Assembly (NCBI GenBank): GCA_015179125.1
Contig: WHVA01000003.1
Location: 594,001-658,000 of the forward strand
DNA length: 64,000 bases
Source of the DNA: Gautieria morchelliformis
Taxonomy: Eukaryota > Basidiomycota > Agaricomycetes > Gomphales > Gomphaceae
Direction of reading: 5' to 3'
Positions 1 to 10,184 of this stretch are shown piece after piece; position 1 is the stretch's first letter; each line of letters starts with the position of its first letter. The position numbers and the translations under genes are program-made. Below the pieces are notes generated by a model, which saw only the letters and a program-made list of their open reading frames with translations, was not told the DNA's origin and did no database searches.

Positions 1-985
1 GAAGCGTCGATCGGGGGCTACAAATACTTTGTCACCTGGATCGACTCGAAGACCAGGTATGCGAGCATAGATTTCCTAAAGAACAAGGAATGCTCGACCG
101 TCACAGAGTCATTTCGACTCTACCTGGCATGGATCACGAGGCAGAAGGGAGCCAATGTAAAGAGGGTCAGGACTGACAATGGGGAGAATACATGGGGCGA
201 GAGTTCAAAGACATATGCCGTAAGCTCGGAATAGTTCATGAAACAACCTCACTGTATACCCCAGAGCACAATGGGATCGCCGAACGATACAACAGGACCC
301 TTCAGGAGGGCACGCTCACCCTCCAGCACGACTCCGAACTGTCAGGCAAATTCTGGGTATCAGCAACCCACACGGTAAACTTCGTCAGAAACCGAATACT
401 GCACTCACGCACAGGGACATCTCCATATGAGGGGTTCTGGGGATCGAATCCCAAACTCAACTGGCTGCGCACGTATGGGGCGAAGTGTTGGGTGCTGATA
501 CCTAAGGCGATCAGGCGAAAAGGGGGCTACAGGTCCGTGGAAGGTATCTTCGTTGGGTACTTCGACGACTCCAAGGCGTGCAAGATATGGGTCCCGAGGA
601 CCCACTCGATCCTGAAAGCACGCGACGCTATCTTCGATGAGTATAATCACATCGAGCGAGTCATGATCCATGCTACTGACGATGACGACCTTCCAGGACT
701 ATGGACCGACAAGATTCACATCTCAACGTCCCCCTCCCCCACTTCACCCGGGATTGCCTGGTCTGAGGAGGGGTCACTCCCTTTCACACCAGAAGCACCA
801 ACAAGCATTTCTGGAGTAGAAGGGAGAGGGGGTGACGCGGGACCAGGCCCGGCACAGATAGAGGAGGCGGTAGGCGGTGAGAGAGCAGAGACAGAGGAAA
901 AGAAGTTAGCAGCGGAGGAGATGACAAGCGGCGGAGACACGGGGGAGGCCACGGTGCCGAAAGATTTCGGGCATCGGTCCCGGAG
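1..985 (+). pseudogene. Ty1/copia integrase fragment (element G, 5' part)
   Basis: This is the retroviral-type integrase core of a copia polyprotein, which joins element cDNA to target DNA. The DDE triad is visible: D in TWIDSKTRY near 40, D in RTDNG near 175, and E in HNGIAERYNR near 285. A domain with GAKCWVLIP and GIFVGYF follows, as in copia integrase C-termini, then a Ser/Glu-rich linker. One G is missing in the G-run near 180 (GGGGA where the family needs GGGGGA to encode DNGGEY), so the first 185 bases and the rest lie in different frames. Homology stops near 960-1000, where an antisense gypsy gene begins. The matching RT half resumes at about 13.69 kb. The left end lies outside the window. 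Confidence 0.88.
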
Positions 986-2055
986 CATATCGTTCCGCCA
1001 CCGGAACTCCCGTTTCAACTGTTCCAAGACTGTCGACATAGCGGTCATTTGGTTTTGGAATGACAACAACTGGTGTTGTTGAACCTCCGCCATCTCCGCA
1101 AGGATATTCTGGATCCCGCGTTGTGTTTTCCGGATACCCCTTAACAATCCGGCGATATCAAGTAGCGGTGACACCATCGTGAAGCGGTTTAGGACTGCTG
1201 CCTCCGAGTTTCTGGTCACCGGAATCCTCCCTGTGGACTTCCCTCCGCTAGGTCCCAGTTTCGACTTTGGAGTTTCAGGCCCCTCGGTCTCGACCTTGCG
1301 CCTTTTCCACTCCACCCTCGCGGCACACCCGTCCACTACGCAACGCCTCTTCTTGTCCCGGCACCGATCGCAGGCCGTTTCCTGTGGATTTTCCGATCAC
1401 ATGCAGTCCAAGCCTTTGACCTCGCACGTGTCACAAGGAGCCTTCTCCTCCTCGCCGTCCCTTGTTTTCTGCTTCCGCGTTGTGGGATTCTCCGGTCCCA
1501 ATTCCCGTAAATCCAACATGCGGGCCAGCTTGTTCTTCCTGGCCTGTTGGAATTTTTCCGCCCTCTGCTTCCGCTCCGCAACAAGATTCAGCACAGGGGC
1601 GACATCTTTTTGTTTCCCCTTGCCCTCAGGGGATGCCGTGCTTTCCAATTCCGCCTCGGATTCGGATTCAACAATGTTCTGGCAGTTTTCCTGTCAGCCT
1701 CGGGATTACGCACACAACATTTCCGACTCACCCGTTGCTTTCCCGCCTTTCCCGCCACGGCCTTGTCATCCGCAGCTTTTTTGGCCGCATCCCGTTTCTG
1801 CTGTTCCTCGCAGAGGCGCGACTCCTCCTTGTGGTGTTTACGGTCCCGTTCCGCCTTCTCCTTCCGCTCCTGGTCCTTCCACTCCTGTTCTTTCTGCTCC
1901 TTCTCCCTGCGCTCCTCCTCCAACCGTTCCTTCTCTTTCCACGTAGCTTCCTCGGCCGCTTGTTTTTCCACCAGTTCCTTTTGCGCAAGCATATCGTCGA
2001 AATGCTTCTTCATCTCAGCACTGGACATTTTGGAGAAATCAAATGAGGAGTTCAT
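985..2055 (-). pseudogene. Antisense cargo gene aORF-1 of gypsy element S (Zn2Cys6-like, coiled coil)
   Basis: The gene is read on the minus strand from ATG at 2055, opposite to the element that carries it. In order it has an N-terminal motif FDFSKMSSAEMKKHF, a long Glu/Lys/Arg coiled coil, an intron at 1691-1731 (GTGAGT..CAG, phase 0), a second basic region, and a cysteine cluster at 1435-1340. The cluster spacing is C-x2-C-x6-C-x10-C-x2-C-x6-C, which fits fungal Zn(II)2Cys6 domains. An in-frame TGA lies just after the third Cys (CM*SENP). A C-terminal coiled coil (LLSFQNQMTAMSTVLEQL) follows, and the acidic tail is cut off at about 985-1000 by copia sequence. A polypurine tract (GGGAGATAC) and the 3' LTR lie immediately upstream of its start. 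A DNA-binding role is inference from cysteine spacing only. Confidence 0.72.
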
Positions 2056-2175
2056 GGTAGATTGAAACAAGATGCGTTCTGCTTCCCGCCTATCTTTCAA
2101 ACTCCGACACGTTTGTTCACAAGTCACGTGATCCGACCTGTGGTCTCGCAGGGCTCGGCCTTAGAAGGGAGATAC

Positions 2176-2829
2176 TGTTACAACCGTTCATTTCCGATTT
2201 CCGACCTTCAGTTCCGCAACACTTTCCGCCCCTCCGATATTCCCGACATTCCGCCCATTGTTCTATTCCCTTGTTCTTTCGACTCTATTACTCGGACTCA
2301 CCGGACCCACCTCACCATTCATCAAGACCATATGTCAGACCCTCCTTGTGTCTCGTTGTCAGATATGTTTTCCCGACCCCTTGTCCTTTGCCATTGTTTT
2401 ACCTTACCCTGAACCCCCCTTGTAGTCCCATTGTTCCCAATTAGTTAGTTCCCACGCATTGTCTACTCGACTTCCGCTTCCCCCGGAATTTGCTTAGTAC
2501 CACCCCATTACCTGTTGTCTCAGCTCTATGTATAAAAGCCTGTCATGTATGTCTGTTATTCTGCAATCAGATAATCACCTTCGATACTTGATTTCCTTCA
2601 ATCCATCTCCTGTTCTTAGCACAGCGAGTCTAGCAAGACCTCGGTCTCTCCGCCTTCCGTCTTCCGCCTCAACTCCGCCTCAAGTTCCGACTAACCTTCA
2701 GTTCAGTACATTCCAACTTCCGACCCATTTCCGAAATACCTAGGACGATAGTTCATTGGGGGCGCAACCTACAAGTTGAAGCCGCTGTCCTTTCCAGTTC
2801 CGACTTAGCAGAAATCACGATACGTAACA
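2176..2829 (+). repeat. 3' LTR of gypsy element S
   Basis: The LTR is bounded by TGTTAC and GTAACA (654 bp) and preceded by the purine tract AAGGGAGATAC. A TATA box (TATAAAA) lies near 2531. It closely resembles the LTR at 31653-32304 in reverse. The right flank TCGTTATGAATCAA continues sec10, and TCGTT is the target-site duplication shared with the flank of that other LTR. Confidence 0.9.
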
Positions 2830-3078
2830 TCGTTATGAATCAAGTATGTAGACCTCGGATTTCATTGTCAATTCATCCAGATAGAACACATAATATGAAC
2901 CTGAACCAGCGCGTGAGAGTACTATCCTCACGAGGGTGACACTCTTGAGTTGGGCCCAACACAGGGTTGCCGGGAGGCCATTGCATGTCTTGAGATGCAT
3001 TGCAAGCTAATACGTGGCAGTACGAGCAAGGTCGTGCTTGAAGTATTTTATGAGGAAGTTGGGATTCGACTTCCGTGA
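2830..3078 (+). pseudogene. SEC10: sec10 (exocyst subunit) 3' fragment, disrupted
   Basis: Sec10 is a subunit of the exocyst, which tethers secretory vesicles to the plasma membrane. The sequence reads VVMNQ to 2843, a short GT-AG intron at 2844-2880, then IEHII.T.TSA.EYYP and ELGPTQGCREAIACLEMHCK, ending near EVGIRLP at about 3075. This pattern matches conserved Sec10 text as I recall it. Three in-frame TGA codons (2896, 2902, 2914) stand where Arg (CGA) is expected, so C-to-T change is the simplest cause. The upstream exon of the same fragment is at 32305-32412 on the other strand. The element S LTR separates the halves. Confidence 0.75.
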
Positions 3079-3202
3079 TAATTTATGATCTGGCGTTTAC
3101 GACAGCTACCCATAGGCATGACACAGTGATCGGACGAATATCCTATAGGTAATATACCTCACTGATTTTTGGTATGATGGCTCTGTGGTGGACGGGAAAT
3201 AG

Positions 3203-3885
3203 TGTTACGACTGTTCCGATCAACCATCTCCGCCACCTCCGCATATCCTCCGCGCCACCTCCGACTCTATTCCGGCATCCGCGACATCTGCAACATCTGC
3301 AACCCTTCCCCTTTGTTCTTTCAGTACCCCTGGCCACCTCCAGATACCGGCCCCCGTACTCGACCCTGAGCACAGCAAGATACCATTTCCGTAGTTCCGT
3401 TTCTTCTGATGCCTATTATACTTACCCGCCTTGTTCTTTGCCATTGTACTTACCCTACCCTGCACCCCCCTTGTCAACCATTGTTCCGTATTAGTTACTT
3501 ACCCCGTATGACTATCCGATTCCCGCACTCTCCGGAATTTGCTTAGTATCATACCATTACTTGTTGTTCTGCGCTTTGTATAAAAACCCCTCATGTATGT
3601 CTGTTATTCTGCAATCAGATAATCACCTTCGATACTTGATTTCCTTTGCTCCATCTCCTGTTCTTAGCACAGTGAGTCTAGCAAGACCTCAGTCTCTCCG
3701 CCTTCTGTCTTCCGCATTCCGCCTCAGTTCCGACTCAAGTTCCGACCCAACCTTTGGTTCAGTACTTTCCGACTTCCGACTCAGTTCCGAAATACTTAGG
3801 ACGATAGTTCATCGGGGGCGCAACCTATGAGTTGAAGCCGCCATCCTTTCCAGTTCCGACCTAGTGGCAATCGCGATACGTAACA
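3203..3885 (+). repeat. Solo A-type gypsy LTR with perfect 5-bp target duplication
   Basis: A 683-bp LTR runs from TGTTACGACTG to GTAACA and is flanked on both sides by AATAG (3198-3202 and 3886-3890). No internal region is attached, so it is a solo LTR left by LTR-LTR recombination. Its 5' end (CGACTGTTCCGATCAACC) groups it with the LTR at 29075, not with the LTRs at 2176, 9530 and 31653. The 220 bp after it hold nothing I recognise. Confidence 0.93.
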
Positions 3886-4106
3886 AATAGGAAGGATACA
3901 GACCGATGGTGCAACTCAACTTAGAACCCTCAGAAGTCTCACGACATCAGCCATGGAATTTGACCAATGAATCCCTGCGATAACACTAATGCCACTGTTG
4001 CGCCCAATCCACGATTGTACATCCAAGATCAGCAGTATTGTGCCATCCTCAAGAAGTGTCACAGACTATAATAAATTTACAAATCTGCTGAGAATACACA
4101 TGGATG

Positions 4107-5015
4107 TCAAAAATTACATGGAAACACTAAGATGAAATATCTTAAGGCGTGACGCTTACCACTCCTAGTCATCAAATTGGAGGAATCATAACCCGCCGAG
4201 GACATAGTTTCGTTGGAGGGGCTGTGCGCGGCAGGTAAACTGGTGTCTTCCCTCCGATTGACATCATCTGCCCTATATTCATCAACAGCTGCAGCTGTGA
4301 ATTTCCTCCGACGGTGACTGCCTTTATCACCCCTGTCTGGACCACCTCCTCCCCTCCCAGCGATTGTTCCAGACCCAAGGTTTAAAGCGACATGATCCAC
4401 AACAATGGACAGGTTCCCCTGCTCATCAACATCCTTAAGCAACCCATACACATAAATCACTGTGTTTATGTTAGGAGCTGGGGTGCGATTCCAACGAACG
4501 GAGTTGCCATCATAAATACAACTGGTTGCCCAAAGGTGAACACTGACACCATAAAGAAAAACCAGATAAAAGACGAACCCCAACGTGAACGACTTTGTGG
4601 CATCTCGAACATAATCAGAGATGGCCAAGTTAAAAATGCACATCTTAGAATCAGCTCCATACTCCGCATTACTAATCACAGCCCCCACACCCCAAATTGC
4701 CACAGACGTGTCATCTGGAATGTTATCTTCATAATTGTCAGCCTTTGGATCTCCAGGGTATGGTACAATAGATATCACATCCATCAAAACCTTGGAAGAT
4801 GGGGGGCCAAAGATGCGGCCAACGATGTGGGCAATAGTGTTATCTGGCAACAGACACTCCCCAGGAGGACTATAGACATGAATGTCAACAGGTATTGTCA
4901 TGTCCTCATGGGTAGTCTGCAACACAGTATTATAATGGCAGTAGTAAGTAGGAGATGTTGTTTGACGATGGCCCCCAGTAACACAAAGGTTGGCAGTTAG
5001 ATTGATGGTAGACAT
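4107..5015 (-). CDS. Hypothetical protein, possible OB-fold, one intron
   Basis: The frame is open for 302 codons, but a 57-bp GT-AG intron at 4522-4578 (GTTCGT..ACCAG) is likely. Removing it deletes a hydrophobic stretch that fits poorly and joins SFTLG to CIYDGNSVRW in frame. The product has a beta-rich look, with VDIHVYSPPGE, IAHIVGRIFGP and RWNRTPAPNINTVIYVYG followed by LSIVVDHVALNLG. This resembles OB-fold proteins that occur as repeated families in agaricomycete genomes (recollection, not a search). The C-terminus is Gly/Arg-rich, and a GTAAGC near 4154 could be a second donor, so the last 15 residues are doubtful. I cannot assign a function. The 434 bp between this start and the next gene show no feature beyond a shared divergent promoter position. 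Confidence 0.5.
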   Translation of the reverse strand: MSTINLTANLCVTGGHRQTTSPTYYCHYNTVLQTTHEDMTIPVDIHVYSPPGECLLPDNTIAHIVGRIFGPPSSKVLMDVISIVPYPGDPKADNYEDNIPDDTSVAIWGVGAVISNAEYGADSKMCIFNLAISDYVRDATKSFTLGFVFYLVFLYGVSVHLWATSCIYDGNSVRWNRTPAPNINTVIYVYGLLKDVDEQGNLSIVVDHVALNLGSGTIAGRGGGGPDRGDKGSHRRRKFTAAAVDEYRADDVNRREDTSLPAAHSPSNETMSSAGYDSSNLMTRSGKRHALRYFILVFPCNF

Positions 5016-5449
5016 ACGTATAATACAAAAACTACCAGACGGAGAGCAAACTTATACTCAAACCATCCTCGACACCACTGTCCGAATACCATCACCTGAT
5101 CATGTCGTATGTCACCCAACAACCAATAACTCCCAAAAGACGGATCACATTTGTAACTATGTTTCAGATAGGAACACTCATTCAACAGCCATGAACCTTT
5201 GTTGGATTTCTAATGATGTCTCTCATGTGTAAATATGTTTCACATAACCGGCATTGTATGAACTAACCAATATGAATACTCATCCACAACCCCGCTACCA
5301 CTCAATCACCTTCACATCCAATCACCCAGATGCCTGGGTGCTTGACTAAAGCTACGGAGAGAAAGGGCAGGAGTAGAAACGTGCAGCAATTTAACAGCAC
5401 AGGCCACGACAGCTAACATCTATTTCAGACCAGTCGCCCTGAAGTCTCG

Positions 5450-5683
5450 ATGGAGACCGCAGTCGATGAATTGATCCAAGTCTTCGAGACTACACACCCT
5501 CCCTACCATCTTCACGGCCTCTCTGCCAGAGACCGCATGCTGCCATTGCTGAGAGATATAGAAATTCTGGAGTACGAAGTCACGACCCTTCCAGTCCCTG
5601 TGGAAGTGTTGACGCACATTGCCAATCACATCCAATGCGTCAGAGGCAACTTACTGGAAATTATTACCGATGACGACGCATGA
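5450..5683 (+). CDS. Small hypothetical protein (77 aa), divergent from the OB-fold-like gene
   Basis: The start METAVDELIQ is followed by an amphipathic, Leu-rich sequence (RMLPLLRDIEILEYEV, PVPVEVLTHIANHIQCVRG) and an acidic end. The composition looks like a real helical protein, and the frame is clean from ATG to TGA. It starts 434 bp from the start of the OB-fold-like gene on the other strand, so the two could share a promoter and belong to one mobile unit. I do not recognise the family. From 5684 to 6007 I see nothing apart from a short GAGA run near 5905. Confidence 0.35.
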   Translation: METAVDELIQVFETTHPPYHLHGLSARDRMLPLLRDIEILEYEVTTLPVPVEVLTHIANHIQCVRGNLLEIITDDDA

Positions 5684-6007
5684 AGGTACCGGTGATCGTT
5701 ACACAATAGTCAAAACGGATTGGGAAAACACGAGATGAAATGGGTAACCATTCAGCCAATGACCTGTATTAATAGCAGACTACTTTACCTTTTTTTGGTT
5801 CCCTACTCGTTGAACGGAGTATAAGCAAGTGATGGTGTCCAAATAAAATCCAAATAAAAGCAACGACGATTACCTGTCCAACGTAGGCTAAGTATAGGAC
5901 TGTGAGAGAGAGAGAGAACGCATGCCGGCAAAGGGACCATAGACACGTCTGCACAGTTCTTGAACCCAGGAACAGTGCTCATCCCTGTCACCCCTGCCTC
6001 AATACCC

Positions 6008-6250
6008 AGGACTACGTCAAATTCCCCACGGCTGCCAGCCGAACATCTTTGTCAATCACCACTCTCGTCAATAGAACAGTCTCATCACCCACTGAACTCC
6101 CCAGGGTGTATAGCTCCCACACCAGAATCCCAATTGCCCGTGCGTCTGTGGGATGAAACACCATCTTGTCCAAACCCCCGTGGAATGGACAATCTGGAGC
6201 CCGGGCCGCACCTCGTCCTGGAGGTTGTAACCCCATCCATGAGTGTCTTA
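6008..6250 (-). pseudogene. Phosphotransferase (APH/ACAD10-like) fragment, copy 1
   Basis: The reading HGGLDKMVFHPTDARAIGIL followed by VWELYTLGSS matches the catalytic stretch of APH-fold phosphotransferases of the ACAD10/ACAD11 type, whose usual form is HGDxxxDNxVFHPT followed by a DWEL motif. Here HGD has become HGG, DN has become DK and DW has become VW, so catalytic residues are lost. A 57-bp GT-AG intron between SSV and AVGNLT fits. No other part of the gene is recognisable nearby. A second copy of the same segment is at 6955-7110. Confidence 0.6.
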
Positions 6251-6628
6251 CCGCGCGATGGTCAGTGACAATCAAGGAAACAGAAATAAAAAAGGTTCAT
6301 ACCACGACACGCATGGGGTGTCTTTGAGTTATGGGACATTTCACTGTGGGATTGACATCTGAAGATGGGTTCTGCGCTAAGGGTCATATGGGAGTCTGTG
6401 AGAGGTGTTCTGTAAGTTGTTTGATGTATGGTAAGCGTACTTTACTGAACCACTAACTTGCACAAGCCCGTCCATATCTCAACACCAAGAACAGTCCGTG
6501 GTAGGTGAGTGATGTTGCCACTTTTCACCAGTGTGATTCCTGAGAAAATTTGCGCAGCTTCTGCAATGGGCCTCTGAGTCGCGTGCATCATGGTGGGTGG
6601 ATCTTCACTGAGTCAAGCACCTCCCATC

Positions 6629-6752
6629 ATGGATTTGTCTCCCAGTCACGCTTTGAAGCACATATAAGTCCAAGGGAATTCTCTCCTACCATGGATCAGT
6701 CTCCCAGTCACGCTTCGAAGCACATATGACTCCAAGGGAATTCTCTCCTATG
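6629..6752. repeat. Tandem duplication, 62-bp unit
   Basis: ATGGAT(T/C)(T/A)GTCTCCCAG begins at 6629 and again at 6691, and both units run through CAAGGGAATTCTCTCCTA. A few mismatches separate them. No coding sense is seen. It lies between the two phosphotransferase fragments. Confidence 0.85.
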
Positions 6753-6954
6753 GTTATCCCCTATTCCACTTCCCCAGAACCGGCTCCAGTGTCTTCTCCG
6801 TTGATATTTACGCCCAGCCGCATCCTATCTGCATCACCATGCGCTCCATACCAGAAGTCGCGCGCCCCGAAAACGCATCGATGTCCTTCATGGGGTTCAT
6901 CCTCCAGCCCCAAGGATGCGCTACCGCGAGCACCTCGTGTGCTTCTTGATACAA

Positions 6955-7110
6955 TGAAATCGCCTCAGCCAGGTGCTCGACCCAGCGTGCACACCTCGCA
7001 GTCCAGAATCCCAATCACCCCTGGCACGGTTGGATGAAACACCATATCGTCCTGCTTGTAGTCTCTGTGGACAATCCGGACCCCGGATTGTCCGCGAGGT
7101 TGTAATGGCG
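6955..7110 (-). pseudogene. Phosphotransferase (APH/ACAD10-like) fragment, copy 2
   Basis: The minus strand reads IVHRDYKQDDMVFHPT then GVIGILDCEVCTLG, the same catalytic-loop and metal-site segment as copy 1 (residue pattern HxD, D-D/N, D-C/W-E). It diverges from copy 1 at many sites and keeps different residues, so the two are old paralogous fragments and not a recent duplication. The coding frame is lost beyond this segment. The stretch 6251-6954 holds the 62-bp tandem duplication and otherwise nothing I can name. Confidence 0.58.
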
Positions 7111-7620
7111 TCAATGAGCGTGTCTTACCGAGCGAGTATTAGAAAGAAACACAAACAAAAAAGAAAAGGGGAGGTTGACTGGCATGTGACATAACAGGTA
7201 AGCAGTGACAATGATGGAGAGTGAGACAAATGGACCCATGACACCAGTCTTGTGACCTATGATGACACACCCATCAATGGTCACGAGAAAAAGAAATAAG
7301 AGACGATAAGCATGTAAGGGGTGATGACAGAAGGACAGAATCATGGCAAGAAGAAAAAGTAAGACCAATAAATGGTGACGTGGCTCAAAAGCGAGGATGG
7401 GTCAACAAAAGAAGAATTGTTCAATAGGACATTGACCCCAACCGGTGACGTCGCAAGCATGGAGCTGTAAACACATGGGAAGAAAGGTGGGTGCGCTACG
7501 AATGTTTGACGGCAAAAATGAAGAACCAACAGTGAGACAAATGGAGACATGGCCCAAAAAGGCTGAGAAAGCTGAGTCAAACAGGGGCAAAGGGACGCAA
7601 ACTTTCACACATCGTATGCT
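7111..7620. other. No recognisable feature
   Basis: About 500 bp rich in A/G on the plus strand. Short open frames on both strands lack family resemblance. I see no LTR end, TIR or RNA gene. Confidence 0.5.
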
Positions 7621-7624
7621 TAAT

Positions 7625-8300
7625 AGAAGAGTAATCCCACCATCTGCGGTTGTGTCGACTGCAGCGCCGCGTAGCCGAACCTGCACTCGCGGAACCACAT
7701 GGAATGCTCTAGGCCCGCTTTCTTGGACTCTGTGCAGGGGTTGATGAGGTGTTTTAGATAGAGGATGGGGTTCATGAAAAGTTGAGGGGGTCAGCCTCTT
7801 TATGTAATTGAAGTGAGTGGGACAGGGGGCAAAACGGAATGCTTACGAGGCCATATTTGTGCAAGAGGCTTTACAGTATCGACCGCCATACATTTGTGCA
7901 ATTGTTTGAGTTATCTGTGGGGAAAATTATGCAACTAGGCAAGGACTGATGGAAGAGGGTGTTGCTATGTAGCCCCAGTCTCCACCTATTAACAACAGAC
8001 GATGTGAGGTGTGTCCTTGTTAGGCGGCTCACATGTTCAAAAGTGACATGGTATTCACCTTGCATGACTGTACGCCACTGAGTAAGGTTGGATGTATGCA
8101 TGATCGAATCACTGACCCACCATACTCCTCATACCCATGCCCTTGCATTAGCTTATGACCTACGTCCGTATATTGCGCCGCTGCAAATCCTTTGGTCTTG
8201 GATGCCTCAGAGAACCCATATCCAGGCAAACTGAACGCAACGACATGAAAGCTCGGATCCTTTTCTGAAGAGGTGAAGTTAAAAGCGGCAGCCCCAGCCA
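7625..8300 (-). pseudogene. Epoxide hydrolase pseudogene (alpha/beta hydrolase)
   Basis: The first exon (8300-8121) reads FHVVAFSLPGYGFSEASKTK and then KGFAAAQYTDVGHKLM and GYEEY, a close match to the N-terminal half of fungal microsomal-type epoxide hydrolases, which hydrate epoxides to diols. A 53-bp intron (8068-8120) leads to VMQG, where VTQGGDWG is expected. The catalytic Asp of the GGDWG motif is not preserved. A further exon near 7640-7800 reads NPLLYLKHLINP and GYAALQSTQPQMVG. Frame breaks separate the parts, and the 5' part is missing, cut at about 8300 where a gypsy remnant begins. Confidence 0.7.
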
Positions 8301-8877
8301 TGCGATGCTCGCAGGCATCGCAACATCAAGTGCGTGCACAGGATGAAAACCACATGCCAAGACTGCATGAACCAAAAGGTTTGTTGCAGCTTCATGGACG
8401 GGAAGCGCAAATGGAAAGCAGACAAAGGAACCAAGGGGCCTGAGCTGAAGAAGGCAAGGGCAGCACTGATCAAGCCATTGGGAGTTATACCTCTGGTTGA
8501 CATAGGCGCAGGGCCTTTGGGGTCGGGGCCGAGGGGATTGAAGTCCAGGGGACTTTCAGGGGAGGAAGTTTCTGTGATGCTGAGGGACTTGTTGTCCCAG
8601 CAGAACCAGCAGTTGGAGCAGAGCAATCATCTGCTTCAGGCCATTCTGGATTTTTCACAGCGGATTGAGCGGCAAAATTCCCGGATAAACAAGCGCATCA
8701 GGTTATGGACCACCATGGCAGAGAAAACAGCATTGTGGTTCAGGATCAGAAGATGGGGACAAGGAGACTGGAGATGAGGATGCAGGAAAGACGGGAGATG
8801 GGGTTTCGGATGAGGGTTCGGGAGATGAGCAGAATGGCAGGGAAAAAGACATGCAACAATGGAAGACAATTAAGTAG
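8298..8877 (+). pseudogene. Antisense cargo gene aORF-3 (C-terminal part) of gypsy remnant C
   Basis: This copy lies on the plus strand, while the pol of its element (9116-9529) is on the minus strand, so it is antisense to pol and downstream of it, as in the other two copies. The second half of the cysteine cluster is intact: C-x2-C-x6-C at 8355, 8364 and 8385, followed by DG. The first half survives as CDARRRHRNIKC, with one Cys changed to Arg. A coiled coil (MLRDLLSQQNQQLEQSNHLL) follows, then a frameshift near 8700-8770 and an acidic tail (GDGVSDEGSGDEQ) ending at 8875-8877. The N-terminal half is missing. Confidence 0.65.
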
Positions 8878-9115
8878 TACTAATGTTTTGGTTTCAGGTT
8901 TATGTGAATCTTTTTTCTTGGTGTTTGTTCAGGAATGGAAAATGAACAGAGATGGAAAGAAAAGGGGAAACAGATGCTAAGGAGAAGAGCCAAGAACTAC
9001 AAGCGTAGCAATTCCACAAAATGGCTGAGGTAAAACATAGCAAAGAGTGTATGCATCCAACTAAGAAAGTGACCATAAAATAAGTGAAAAGAAATGGGAG
9101 AGCCAAAGCTCAGGT

Positions 9116-9529
9116 TCAAGGAACCCATGGTCCAGGATTGGCAGGGTAGGCTGAGTGAAAATCAGTCATGATCTCAGCCGCATGGCCGAGCCTGGTTGCA
9201 AGGACCCATGACGTCTCTTCATTGGTTCCTTCATAACCAGCCCAATGGATGAGGTACAGGAAGTTACAGGGTCTACATCGTCGGTCAATCTTGGAATCAA
9301 GGATCTTGGAAATCTCGTACTCTGTCTCACCATCAATCTCAACTGGAGGTGGTGGAGACTGAACCTGATTCCGAATGGTGTTTGGGATTGCGGGTTCGAG
9401 CATGGAGACGTGGAAGACCAGGTGGACTACCCGAAGGCTATCTGGGAGTCGTAGAAGGTAAGCTCAGGATCTGGCCTGGCCAATAATCTCAAAGAGACCA
9501 AGGTACTTCTCAGCCAGCTTCTTTGAGGG
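9116..9529 (-). pseudogene. Gypsy integrase C-terminus and chromodomain (remnant C)
   Basis: The minus-strand reading runs KKLAEKYLGLFEIIGQA, a stop, then LRLPDSLRVVHLVFHVSML, PPPPVEIDGETEYEISKILD and a chromodomain with YLIHWAGYEGTNEETSWV. It ends at 9116. Chromodomains of this type direct chromoviral integration to modified chromatin. The upstream part is cut at 9530 by an LTR of another element. About 240 bp without features separate its end from the antisense gene. Confidence 0.8.
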
Positions 9530-10184
9530 TGTAATGACCGTTCATTTCCGACTTCCGACCTTCAGTTCTGCAACACTTTCCGCCCCTCCGATATTTCCGA
9601 CATTCCGCCCATTGTTCTATTCCCTTGTTCTTTCGACTCTATTACTCGGACCCACCGGACCCGCTTCATCGTTCATCAAGACCATATATCCGGTCACCCT
9701 TGTAGTTCGTTTTCAGACATTTTTTCCCGACCCCTTGTTCTTTGCCATTGTTTTACCTTACCCTGAACCCCCCTTGTAGTCCCATTGTTTCCCGATTAGT
9801 TAGTTCCCATGCATTGCCTACTCGACTTCCGCTTCCCCCGGAATTTGCTTCGTACTACCCCATTACCTGTTGTCTCAGCTCTTTGTATAAAAGCCTGTCA
9901 TGTATGTCTGTTATTCTGCAATCAGATAATCACCTTCGATACTTGATTTCCTTCGCTCCATCTCCTGTTCTTAGTACAGCGAGTCTAGCAAGACCTCAGT
10001 CACTCAGCCTTCCGTCTTCCGCCTCAATTCCGCCCCAAGTTCCGACGAGTCTTCAGTTCAGTACATTCCACCTTCCAACCCATTTCCGAAATACCTAGGA
10101 CGATAGTTCATTGGGGGTGCAACCTACAAGTTGAAGCCGCTGTCCTTTCCAGTTCCGACTTAGCGGAAATCTTGATACGTAACA
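9530..10184 (+). repeat. 5' LTR of gypsy element A2
   Basis: A 655-bp LTR runs from TGTAATGACCG (a variant of the usual TGTTAC start) to GTAACA, with a TATAAAA box near 9887. It is followed by GTATTATCTGATTCC and the gag start at 10218. It belongs to the same subtype as the LTRs at 2176 and 31653. No TGG-type tRNA primer site follows it. Confidence 0.9.

Noticed and set aside
1179..2065. Plus-strand frames of 170-255 codons with Leu/Phe-rich sequence
   Set aside because: They are complements of aORF-1; the hydrophobic look comes from reading Glu/Lys codons backwards.
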